Positions 44,644 to 52,810 of a DNA stretch of 64,000 nt are shown here, one piece after another. The stretch is taken from NCBI RefSeq assembly GCF_002151125.1, contig NZ_MDJZ01000001.1, positions 1 to 64,000 on the forward strand, written 5' to 3'. The first letter of the stretch is position 1. The number at the start of each line of letters is the position of its first letter. Made by a program: the position numbers and the translations under genes. This DNA is from Clavibacter michiganensis. GTDB lineage: Bacteria; Actinomycetota; Actinomycetes; Actinomycetales; Microbacteriaceae. The notes under the pieces were generated by a model. The model was given only the letters and a program-made list of their open reading frames with translations. It was not told where the DNA came from and made no database searches.

Positions 44644-46631
44644 GCCGCACGGCGCACCGTGCCCAGGTCACGAGCCGCATGACGCTGCGCTTCGCGATCA
44701 TCCGCCTCCTCGCGGTGATCACGGCGATCCTCGGCCTCAACTACATCGTCTGGCGGCTGCTGTTCTCGGTGAACCCCGAGGCGCTCTGGATCGCGATCCC
44801 GCTCGTGCTCGCGGAGACCTACAGCCTCATCGACTCCCTCCTGTTCGGGCTCACGATGTGGCGGGCCCGCGACCGGCCGAAGCCCCCGGCGCCGCAGCCC
44901 GGCCTCACGGTCGACGTGTTCATCGCCACGTACAACGAGCCGCTCGACCTCGTGATGGAGACGGCCCGCGCCGCCCAGCGCATCACCTACCCGCACAAGA
45001 CGTGGGTGCTCGACGACGGCAACCGCACCGAGCTCCGCGACCTCGCGGAGGCCGAGGGCATCGGCTGGATCACCCGCTCGGCCGACTGGTCGGGCCGCGC
45101 GCGCCACGCGAAGGCCGGCAACCTCAACAACGCGCTGCTCACGACCGAGGGCGAGTTCATGCTCATCCTCGACGCCGACCAGGTGCCCGAGCCGGAGATC
45201 CTCGACCGCACGCTCGGCTACTTCGACGACCGGCGCATGGCGCTCGTGCAGACGCCGCAGGTGTTCGTGAACGTGCCGGACGCGGATCCGCTCGGCAGCC
45301 AGGCGCCGCTGTTCTACGGGCCCATCCAGCAGGGCAAGGACGGCTGGAACGCGGCGTTCTTCTGCGGGTCCAACGCGATCCTCCGCCGCGAGGCCCTCAT
45401 GCTCCTCGGCGTCTCGCGCTACGTGACGGACATCGAGATCAGCGTGTTCCGGGCGCTCCGCACCGCGGGCGACGTGATCGACAAGGCGCGCGAGGAGCTC
45501 GAGCCCGACCAGGTCGAGCTCCGCAAGGCGCTCGACGACGTCGCCTACGACGTGCGCCGGGCCCGCGCCGAGCTCCGCCGCGGCCAGCGCCTGGCCGACG
45601 TGACCTACCGGTTCCAGAAGCGCGTCGACTCCATCGCCGCCCGCATGGTGCAGGACGACATGGCGGCCCTCCACGCCGACCTGGCCGAGATCGCGGCGCT
45701 GGCCGGCCGGCACTCCGCCGACCGCGACGCCGTCTCGCTCGTCGACGAGACCGCCATGGCCCGCCTGTCCGAGCGGGACTGGTCGCCGCTCGGGGCGCTC
45801 GACGCCGTGCGCGCGATCGTCCGCGAGATCGACGTGCACCGCGACGACGACGCGCAGTCGATCATGCCGCTGGCCACCATCTCGGTCACCGAGGACATGG
45901 CCACCTGCATGCGCCTGCACGGGCTCGGCTGGAAGTCCGCGTACCACGACGAGACGCTCGCCTACGGGCTGGCGCCGGAGGACCTGCCGACCATGCTCAC
46001 GCAGCGCCTCCGCTGGGCGCAGGGCACGATCCAGGTGTTCTTCCGCGAGAACCCGCTGCTGCAGAAGGCGCTCTCGATCCCGCAGCGCCTCATGTACTTC
46101 GCCACCATGTGGAGCTACTTCTCCGGCTTCACGGCGGTCGTCTACGTGGCGGCGCCCATCATCTACCTCGTCTTCGGCGTGCTCCCGGTGCAGGCGCTCT
46201 CGACGGACTTCTTCGTCCGGCTGATCCCGTTCCTCATCGTGAACCAGCTCCTGTTCGCGGTCGTCGGCCGCGGCAAGCGCACGTGGCGCGGGCAGCAGTA
46301 CTCGCTCGCCCTCTTCCCGGTGTGGATCTCGTCGGTCACCACGGCCGTCGCCAACGTGTTCTTCCGCAAGCCGCTCGACTTCGCGGTCACCCCGAAGGTC
46401 CGCGCCGAGAGCGGCAAGCCGCGCTGGGACCTCGTGAAGCCGCAGCTCTACGTCATCGGCGCGCTCATCGTGGCCTCCGCGATCGGCCTGCTGCGCCTCG
46501 CGGTCGGGCAGGCGACGCCGCTCGGGACATTCACCAACCTCGCCTGGGTCGTCTTCGACCTGGCGATCTTCAGCATCATCATCCGTGCGGCCCGCTACCG
46601 GGGCTTCACGCCGGCCAAGGAGGACGCATGA
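44640..46631 (+). CDS. Cellulose synthase-like family 2 glycosyltransferase
   Basis: The 663-residue membrane protein has two N-terminal membrane helices and a GT2 domain with all processive-synthase motifs: VLDDG near residue 122, LDADQ near residue 177, VTED near residue 416 and QRLRWAQG near residue 451. At least four C-terminal helices follow. It should polymerise a beta-linked polysaccharide from a UDP-sugar and export it. Between the DxD and TED motifs lie about 240 residues, against about 100 in BcsA. The extra 140 residues are charged and helical. There is no PilZ domain for c-di-GMP; control may come from the flanking partner-switch genes. Confidence 0.9.
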   Translation: MSRTAHRAQVTSRMTLRFAIIRLLAVITAILGLNYIVWRLLFSVNPEALWIAIPLVLAETYSLIDSLLFGLTMWRARDRPKPPAPQPGLTVDVFIATYNEPLDLVMETARAAQRITYPHKTWVLDDGNRTELRDLAEAEGIGWITRSADWSGRARHAKAGNLNNALLTTEGEFMLILDADQVPEPEILDRTLGYFDDRRMALVQTPQVFVNVPDADPLGSQAPLFYGPIQQGKDGWNAAFFCGSNAILRREALMLLGVSRYVTDIEISVFRALRTAGDVIDKAREELEPDQVELRKALDDVAYDVRRARAELRRGQRLADVTYRFQKRVDSIAARMVQDDMAALHADLAEIAALAGRHSADRDAVSLVDETAMARLSERDWSPLGALDAVRAIVREIDVHRDDDAQSIMPLATISVTEDMATCMRLHGLGWKSAYHDETLAYGLAPEDLPTMLTQRLRWAQGTIQVFFRENPLLQKALSIPQRLMYFATMWSYFSGFTAVVYVAAPIIYLVFGVLPVQALSTDFFVRLIPFLIVNQLLFAVVGRGKRTWRGQQYSLALFPVWISSVTTAVANVFFRKPLDFAVTPKVRAESGKPRWDLVKPQLYVIGALIVASAIGLLRLAVGQATPLGTFTNLAWVVFDLAIFSIIIRAARYRGFTPAKEDA

Positions 46632-46966
46632 TCGACATCGCAGTCAACGAGCAGGGCACGCACGTGAGCGTCGTCAGCCCGACCGGCCGCCTCAACATGG
46701 TCTCCGCCCGGCAGCTCACGACCGTCATCACCGAGGTCATCGACGGCGGCCGCCCGTTCGTCGTGGTGGACCTCGGCGGCACCGACTTCATGGACTCCTC
46801 CGGCCTCGGCGCCCTCGTCTCCGGTCTCAAGCGCGCGCGGCAGGCGGGCGGCGACCTCCGCCTCGCCCGCCCGAACGCGCAGGTGAAGGCCGTGCTGGAG
46901 CTCACCAACCTCAACCGCGTCCTCACGGTGCACGAGTCGCCCGAGGGCGTGTTCCGTGACCGATGA
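46628..46966 (+). CDS. STAS-domain anti-sigma factor antagonist
   Basis: The 112-residue protein is a single STAS domain. The phosphorylation-site region reads DFMDSSGLGALVSGLKRA near residue 56, with the conserved Ser that an RsbW-type kinase phosphorylates. It has the usual length for SpoIIAA/RsbV. When dephosphorylated by the SpoIIE-type enzyme of this operon it should bind the kinase encoded next. ATGA overlap with the glycosyltransferase gene and 11-bp overlap with the kinase gene imply strict coupling. Confidence 0.92.
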   Translation: MIDIAVNEQGTHVSVVSPTGRLNMVSARQLTTVITEVIDGGRPFVVVDLGGTDFMDSSGLGALVSGLKRARQAGGDLRLARPNAQVKAVLELTNLNRVLTVHESPEGVFRDR

Positions 46967-47405
46967 GGGCATGACCCACCACGCGCCCCCGGTGCGGGCC
47001 AACGTGACGCTCCCGGCGGTGGAGGAGAGCCTCGCCGCCGTGCACGCGGTGATCGCGGCCGTGTGGGACCAGGCCTCCGACGTCAGCGACACCGAGCGCA
47101 TGCTGTTCGAGACCGCCGTGGTGGAGATCGCCGGCAACGTCGTCGAGCACGGCGTCGCGGTGGGGGAGCGCGCGGGGTACCCCGTGACCTTCACCATGAC
47201 CGTCATCTGCCAGCACGACCGCATCGTCGCGCTGTTCGAGGACGACGGGAAGCCCGCCGTCGTCGACCTCACGCGCGTCTCCATGCCCGACGACCTCAGC
47301 GAGAGCGGCCGCGGGCTGGCGCTCGCGCAGGCGGTCCTCGACGACCTCACGTACGAGCGCACCGACGGCAGCAACCGCTGGCGGCTGGTCCGGCTGCGCG
47401 GCTGA
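46956..47405 (+). CDS. RsbW-type serine kinase / anti-sigma factor
   Basis: The 149-residue protein is a GHKL ATPase with N box EIAGNVVEHG near residue 54, G1 box FEDDGKP near residue 91 and G2 box SGRGLALAQAVLDDL near residue 116. It should phosphorylate the STAS protein and may bind a sigma factor or another partner. No sigma gene is in the operon, so its target could be a distant sigma factor or the polysaccharide machinery. GTG start inside the STAS gene; its TGA shares one base with the next ATG. Confidence 0.9.
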   Translation: MTDEGMTHHAPPVRANVTLPAVEESLAAVHAVIAAVWDQASDVSDTERMLFETAVVEIAGNVVEHGVAVGERAGYPVTFTMTVICQHDRIVALFEDDGKPAVVDLTRVSMPDDLSESGRGLALAQAVLDDLTYERTDGSNRWRLVRLRG

Positions 47406-50029
47406 TGCGCGGCGGGGGGACGCGGGCGCGCGGGGGCGGGCGCACGCGGGGACGGATCGGCGGCTGGGCAGCGGCCTTCGTCGCGCTCGCGATCGCCGTC
47501 GTGCCGGCCACCGCGGCGCTCGCGGTGCCGACCGGGCACGCGCCGACGGCGACCGCGCCCGCCGCGCCCGCCGACGAGGTCGACCTCACGCGGGCGCCCG
47601 ACGCGCCCTGGTTCGGCGGCATCATCGACTGGACCGCCGACGACGCGCAGAGCTACGCCGACCGCCTCGGCGCGACCCCCGCGGTGCTCGGCCAGTCGGT
47701 GCGCTACCCGCTCGGATCCGACGACGTCACCTACCTCGACCAGTTCGCGCAGCAGGCGGCGCAGCAGGGATCCCTCCTCCTCCTCACGCTCGAGCCGACC
47801 GTGCCGCTCACCGAGCTGACCCCCGCCGACGCGACCGCGCTCACCGACCGGCTCGAGGCGCTGCGCGAGCGCTACGACTCCCGCGCGCTCGTGCGGTTCG
47901 CGCCCGAGATGAACGGCTCGTGGACCCCCTGGGGGCAGCAGCCGTCCGCGTACGTCGCCGCGTTCCGCCAGGTCGCCGACGCCGTGCAGGCCTCCGACGC
48001 GGGCGCCGTGACCGTCTGGTCGCCCGCGTACGCCGCCGGCTACCCGTTCGGATCCGCCGACGGCCTCACCGACGCGTCCGGCGCGCGCTCCATCGACGAG
48101 CTCGACACCGACGGGAACGGCCGCGTCGACGTCGACGACGACGCGTACCGGCCGTACTACCCGGGCGACGACGCCGTCGACTGGGTCGGCCTCTCCGCCT
48201 CGCACTTCGGGTCGGAGCAGGACTTCACCGTCGGGCAGCCGTCCGAGGAGTACCTCGGCGGCGAGGTGATCCCGCAGCAGGAGTTCGGCGAGAACGTCGT
48301 GCCCGAGGGCGGCAAGTTCGCGCGGGAGCTGTCGGGGGAGTACGGCTACTCCAACGAGGGCGGCGCGGGGCGCGACTTCGGGGCCGAGTGGATCGAGGGC
48401 ACGGGCAAGCCGGCCGTGATCGAGACGGGCGCGCTCTACGACGCGGCCCGCACCGACGGCGCGAGCGAGATGGACGTGAAGAGCGCGTGGTGGGAGCAGG
48501 TGCTCTCCGCCGACATCCGCGCCGAGCACCCCGGCATCGGCATGGTCGTCTGGCGCGAGGTCGAGCGGGAGGAGGCGGAGGCCGACGGCGCCGTCATCGA
48601 CTGGCGCGCCACGGGCGACCCGGCGATCGCGTCCGCGCTGCGCGCGCACCTGGATCCGGAGACCGCGACCCTCGGCGCCGTCACGCAGGTCTTCGACCAG
48701 GAGCGCGCCAACGTCGCGACCGCGCAGTACCGCGACCCGGGATCGCCCGAGGACGAGCAGATGGGCTGGATCGTGCTCTGCGCGGTCGTGCTCCTGCTGC
48801 TGTTCGCGATCTCCGGGCCCATCGGCCGGCTCAAGCCCGGCTGGCGCTACCCGGACGAGAACTCGCCCCGCGACCGCCGCCTCGACCTCTTCCGCGGCTG
48901 GACCATCGTCGCCGTGGTCATCACCCACATCGAGCTCGCGAGCCCCTACTCGTTCGTGACCATCAACGCGATCGGCGCCATCACGGGCGCCGAGATGTTC
49001 GTGCTGCTCTCCGGCCTCGTGCTCGGCATGGTCTACCCGATGGCCGTTAAGAAGTTCGGCGAGGCCAAGGCCCTCGTCTCGATCCTCCGACGTGCGTTCA
49101 AGCAGTACGTCGTGGCGATCGCGGTGGTCGTCATCGTCTTCGCGCTCACGTTCGTGCCGTTCCTCGCCACCGACGTGATCACCACGTTCACCGACCGCGG
49201 CACGGGTGCGGACGGCAAGGTCACCACCGGCCAGGTCTACGACCTCTACCCGAACGGCGCGCGCCTGCTCGACTACCCGCCGCCCTGGTACGCGATCCGC
49301 GACCTGCTGCTGCTCCGCATGGGCCCGTGGGTGTTCAACATCATGGGCCTGTTCGTGGTGCTGACCCTGCTGGTGCCCGCGGTCGTGTGGCTGCTCCGCC
49401 GCCGCATGTGGTGGGTCGTGCTCATCGCGAGCTGGACCGGATACGTCCTGAACGCGCAGTTCGACATCCGCGTGCTGCCGTCGATGTTCGAGGACGTCTT
49501 CCCGCTGCTGACCTGGCAGGTCGCGTTCCTCAACGGCATGGTGATCGGCTACTACCGCCGGCAGATCACGCGCGCCCTCACCGGCCGGGTCGGTCGCGTG
49601 CTGGTGTCGATCGGGCTCGTCGCGTACGTCGGCGCGCTCGCCGTGCTCTGGGCCGGCCACACCTTCGGCGTGCAGCTGCCGGGCGTGCCCGACGGCCTCT
49701 ACTCGTCGCTGTACGAGTCGATGTACCAGCGCACGTTCCTGCAGCCCGGCCGCCTGCTCGACCTGGCGCTGATGCTCGTGGTCGCCTACACGTTCCTCAC
49801 CCGCGTGTGGAAGCCCGTGGACCGCGCGTTCGGCTGGTTCTACACGCCGCTCGGATCCGCGAGCCTCTACGTGTTCATCGTCCACGTGTTCTTCGTGCTC
49901 ATCGTCGGCAGCCTGCCGTTCCTCGACAGGGCGAATCCCTGGCAGGGGGCAGTGGTCCACACGCTCGTGCTCGCGGCGATCTGGTTCATGGTGACGCGCA
50001 AGGTGCTCTTCAAGGTCATCCCGACCTGA
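47405..50029 (+). CDS. GH26-like domain fused to OpgC-type acyltransferase
   Basis: The 874-residue protein starts with a signal helix (about residues 18-40). The external domain of about 400 residues has [14 protein letters not shown] near residue 163, matching the GH26 acid/base region (usually HEMNG), and [11 protein letters not shown] near residue 337 for the likely nucleophile Glu. Near residue 235 is an EF-hand-like loop [12 protein letters not shown]. After one membrane helix near residue 458, [10 protein letters not shown] starts an OpgC-type domain with about ten membrane spans, which transfers acyl or succinyl groups to glycans. It should trim and decorate the polymer made by the operon's synthase. 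Confidence 0.85.
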   Translation: MRGGGTRARGGGRTRGRIGGWAAAFVALAIAVVPATAALAVPTGHAPTATAPAAPADEVDLTRAPDAPWFGGIIDWTADDAQSYADRLGATPAVLGQSVRYPLGSDDVTYLDQFAQQAAQQGSLLLLTLEPTVPLTELTPADATALTDRLEALRERYDSRALVRFAPEMNGSWTPWGQQPSAYVAAFRQVADAVQASDAGAVTVWSPAYAAGYPFGSADGLTDASGARSIDELDTDGNGRVDVDDDAYRPYYPGDDAVDWVGLSASHFGSEQDFTVGQPSEEYLGGEVIPQQEFGENVVPEGGKFARELSGEYGYSNEGGAGRDFGAEWIEGTGKPAVIETGALYDAARTDGASEMDVKSAWWEQVLSADIRAEHPGIGMVVWREVEREEAEADGAVIDWRATGDPAIASALRAHLDPETATLGAVTQVFDQERANVATAQYRDPGSPEDEQMGWIVLCAVVLLLLFAISGPIGRLKPGWRYPDENSPRDRRLDLFRGWTIVAVVITHIELASPYSFVTINAIGAITGAEMFVLLSGLVLGMVYPMAVKKFGEAKALVSILRRAFKQYVVAIAVVVIVFALTFVPFLATDVITTFTDRGTGADGKVTTGQVYDLYPNGARLLDYPPPWYAIRDLLLLRMGPWVFNIMGLFVVLTLLVPAVVWLLRRRMWWVVLIASWTGYVLNAQFDIRVLPSMFEDVFPLLTWQVAFLNGMVIGYYRRQITRALTGRVGRVLVSIGLVAYVGALAVLWAGHTFGVQLPGVPDGLYSSLYESMYQRTFLQPGRLLDLALMLVVAYTFLTRVWKPVDRAFGWFYTPLGSASLYVFIVHVFFVLIVGSLPFLDRANPWQGAVVHTLVLAAIWFMVTRKVLFKVIPT

Positions 50030-50152
50030 TGCACCCGGCCGCGATCGGCGGGCATCCGGTCCCAACCGATCCTGTCCGGGCTCCGAACGCTTTCCGACAT
50101 CCAGCGAAACCAGTGCCCCGTGCCCTTCCTGGATGCCTGTCAACCGTTTAGC

Positions 50153-50177
50153 GTTCGAACCACCATGCGTCCGGTAT
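50153..50177 (+). promoter_or_regulatory. SigB/SigF-like promoter of the ferritin-like gene
   Basis: GTTC and CGGTAT are spaced by 15 bases. This resembles the actinobacterial general-stress sigma consensus GTTT-N14-16-GGGTAT with one mismatch in each half. The gene's AUG is 37 bases downstream. Confidence 0.35.
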
Positions 50178-50213
50178 CTGGGATACGGACGCGCCGACCA
50201 AGGGAGCTCGTCC

Positions 50214-51155
50214 ATGTTCGACAAGAAGTTCATCACCCAGGCCATCGACAGGAGCGCGCAGTCGCCCCTCGACCGTCGTCGCTTCTTCAGCGCCGCGGGC
50301 ATCGCGGGGCTCGGCGTCGGCGCCGCGGCCCTCATCCCCGCGACCGGAGCCCAGGCGGCCGACGCCCAGGCCGAGGCGGACGCGGGCGCCGTCACCGACG
50401 CCGCCGTCCTCAACTTCGCGCTCAACCTCGAGTACCTCGAGGCCGAGTTCTACCTCCGCGCCGTCACCGGCAACGGCCTCGTGCCGAACGACATCTCCGG
50501 CGTCGGCACGCCCGGCAACGTCTCCGGCGGCCGTGCCGTCCAGTTCAAGGACTACGCGATCCGCCAGTACGCCTACGAGATCGCGCAGGACGAGAAGGCG
50601 CACGTCAAGTTCCTCCGCGCAGCGCTCGGCTCGGCGAAGGTCGCGCGTCCCGCGATCGACCTCGACGCCGCGTTCTCCGCCGCCGCCGCGGCTTCGGGCC
50701 TCGTCAAGCCGGGCGAGAAGTTCGACGCGTTCGCCAACCAGGAGAACTTCCTGCTGGCCTCGTTCATCTTCGAGGACGTCGGAGTCACCGCATACAAGGG
50801 CGCGGCGCCGCTCATCACCAACAAGACGTACCTGGAGGCGGCCGCAGGCATCCTCGCGGTCGAGGCGTACCACGCGGGCATCATCCGCTCGCAGCTGTTC
50901 GCCCGCGGCCTCGCCGAGCCCGCCAACGCGATCTCGAACGCCCGCGACTCCCTCGACGGCCCCACGGACCTCGACCAGGGCGTCACCGTCTCCGGCGGCG
51001 CGAACCTCGTGCCGACCGACGCGAACGGCATCGCGTTCAGCCGCACGCCCGGCCAGGTCCTCAACATCGTGTACCTGAACAACCAGGCCGTCACCAAGGG
51101 CGGGTTCTACCCGAACGGCGTCAACGGCTCGGTCAACACCAGCGCCGCGAACTAG
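50214..51155 (+). CDS. Tat-exported ferritin-like domain protein
   Basis: The 313-residue protein has a Tat signal ([13 protein letters not shown], residues about 17-29, with an AQA cleavage region). A ferritin-like four-helix bundle follows, with metal ligands in [25 protein letters not shown] and [10 protein letters not shown]. This is the extracytoplasmic Ferritin_2/desiccation-related type, perhaps for iron binding or peroxide defence. GGGAG lies eight bases before the ATG. It stands alone behind a possible stress promoter and ends in a strong terminator. Confidence 0.88.
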   Translation: MFDKKFITQAIDRSAQSPLDRRRFFSAAGIAGLGVGAAALIPATGAQAADAQAEADAGAVTDAAVLNFALNLEYLEAEFYLRAVTGNGLVPNDISGVGTPGNVSGGRAVQFKDYAIRQYAYEIAQDEKAHVKFLRAALGSAKVARPAIDLDAAFSAAAAASGLVKPGEKFDAFANQENFLLASFIFEDVGVTAYKGAAPLITNKTYLEAAAGILAVEAYHAGIIRSQLFARGLAEPANAISNARDSLDGPTDLDQGVTVSGGANLVPTDANGIAFSRTPGQVLNIVYLNNQAVTKGGFYPNGVNGSVNTSAAN

Positions 51156-51170
51156 CTCCCCGCGCGCACG

Positions 51171-51210
51171 CAGGGGCGCCGCCCACCTCCCGAGGTGGGC
51201 GGCGCCCCTG
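51171..51210 (+). terminator. Bidirectional terminator between ferritin-like and permease genes
   Basis: A 19-bp perfect inverted repeat with a two-base centre lies between convergent genes; in RNA the loop would open to about six bases. Confidence 0.85.
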
Positions 51211-51229
51211 TCGCACGTCCGGGAGCGCT

Positions 51230-52678
51230 TCAGCCGCGATCGCGGTTCCGCGGGCTGTCGGCCGCGAGCACCGAGTTCCGGCGCGAGTACGTGAGGTAGA
51301 TCACGAGGCCGATGACGAGCCAGATCGCGAACCGCACCCACGTCTCCCACGGCAGCGACGAGACGAGCCAGAGCGAGAAGCCGATGCCGATGATCGGCAC
51401 CACCGGCATGGCGGGCAGCCGGAACGCCCGCGGGATCTCCGGCCGCTTGTAGCGGAGCACGATCACGGCCGCGCACACCACCACGAACGCGAGCAGGATC
51501 CCGATGTTGGTCAGCTCCGCCACCACGGTGATGGGTAGGAAGCCCGCGAACAGGGCCGAGCCGATGCCGATGATCCACGTCACGCGGGTCGGCACGTTGC
51601 GCTTCCGGTCGGTCACCGCGAACCACTTCGGCAGCAGCCCGTCGCGGCTCATCGAGAACCACACGCGCGACGCCCCGAGCATGAAGGTGAGCATCACGGT
51701 GACGACGCTGACGATCGCGCCGACCGCCACCACGTTCGCCACGGCGGGCAGGCCCACCGACTCGAACGCGGTCGCGAAGCCGCTCTCCGGGTTGATGTCG
51801 CTGTACCGCTGCATGCCCGTGAGGACGATGGTCGCGAGCACGTAGAGCACCATCGCGATGCCGAGCGACAGCAGGATCGCCTTCGGCATGTGCTTCGTGG
51901 CGTCCTTCGACTCCTCGGCCGCCGTGCTCATGGCGTCGTAGCCGAAGACCGCGAAGAAGACGGTGGCGGCGCCCGTGAAGACGCCCGCCGCGCCGAACGG
52001 GAAGTACGGCTGGTAGTTGGCGCCCGTGATCTGCGTGAAGCCGATGACGACGATCACGAGCACCAGCGCGACCTTGAGGCCCACGAGGTAGAGCTCGAAG
52101 CGGCCGACGCTCTTCATCCCCCGGGTGAGGACGAACGCGGTGCCGAGGCAGAGGATCACGGCGAAGAGGTCGACCACGTGGCCGTCGCCCGTGCCGGCCG
52201 CGCCGAGCATCCAGGCGGGGAGGTCGATGCCGAGCTGGTCGAGGAGGAAGCCCGCGTAGCCGGAGACGCCGATCGCGACCACGCCGACGATGGCGGTGTA
52301 CTCCAGCAGCAGGTCCCAGCCGATGAACCAGCCGACGATCTCGCCGAGGGCCGCGTAGCCGTAGGTGTACGCGGATCCGGCCTTGGGGATCATGCCCGCG
52401 AACTCCGCGTAGGAGAGGGCGGCCGCCGCGCTCGCGATGCCGGCGATGAGGAACGAGATGAGGACCGCGGGGCCGGCCGTCTGGTTCGCGACCGTGCCCG
52501 CGAGCGTGAAGATGCCGGTGCCGATGATGCCGCCCACGCCGATCGCGGTGAGCTGCCACAGGCCGAGCGAGCGGGTGAGCCCGCCCTCCGCGGTCGCCGC
52601 GCCGGGCTCCTCCTCGATCGCCTCCACGGGCTTCCGCCGCGTCAGCGCCGCCCGGAGGGACGTGCTCGATGTGCTCAT
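51230..52678 (-). CDS. APC superfamily amino acid permease
   Basis: The 482-residue protein has twelve or more membrane helices and the first-helix motif VGGIIGTGIFTLAG near residue 47. GSAYTYGYAALGE near residue 100 and ESKDATKHMPKAI near residue 243 are typical of cationic amino acid permeases of the YfnA/CAT type. It imports amino acids with protons. AGGAG lies before the ATG. It is monocistronic, closed by the shared terminator. The precise substrate is unknown. Confidence 0.9.
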   Translation of the reverse strand: MSTSSTSLRAALTRRKPVEAIEEEPGAATAEGGLTRSLGLWQLTAIGVGGIIGTGIFTLAGTVANQTAGPAVLISFLIAGIASAAAALSYAEFAGMIPKAGSAYTYGYAALGEIVGWFIGWDLLLEYTAIVGVVAIGVSGYAGFLLDQLGIDLPAWMLGAAGTGDGHVVDLFAVILCLGTAFVLTRGMKSVGRFELYLVGLKVALVLVIVVIGFTQITGANYQPYFPFGAAGVFTGAATVFFAVFGYDAMSTAAEESKDATKHMPKAILLSLGIAMVLYVLATIVLTGMQRYSDINPESGFATAFESVGLPAVANVVAVGAIVSVVTVMLTFMLGASRVWFSMSRDGLLPKWFAVTDRKRNVPTRVTWIIGIGSALFAGFLPITVVAELTNIGILLAFVVVCAAVIVLRYKRPEIPRAFRLPAMPVVPIIGIGFSLWLVSSLPWETWVRFAIWLVIGLVIYLTYSRRNSVLAADSPRNRDRG

Positions 52679-52810
52679 GCAGGACTCCTGCCGTCGGGGC
52701 CGCGCGGGCCGGGTCGAGGCCGCCGGAGCCGGCGACGGACCCAGTGTGGCCCCGGCCGACCATCGGCACCAGATGCGGCGCGGCGCCCGGACAGGGGCGG
52801 GGGAGCGGTG

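Noticed and set aside
46595-50425. Very long minus-strand open frame opposite the operon
   Set aside because: It is rich in Arg, Ala, His and Gly without domain motifs; it mirrors the codon bias of the real genes and has no ribosome site or promoter.
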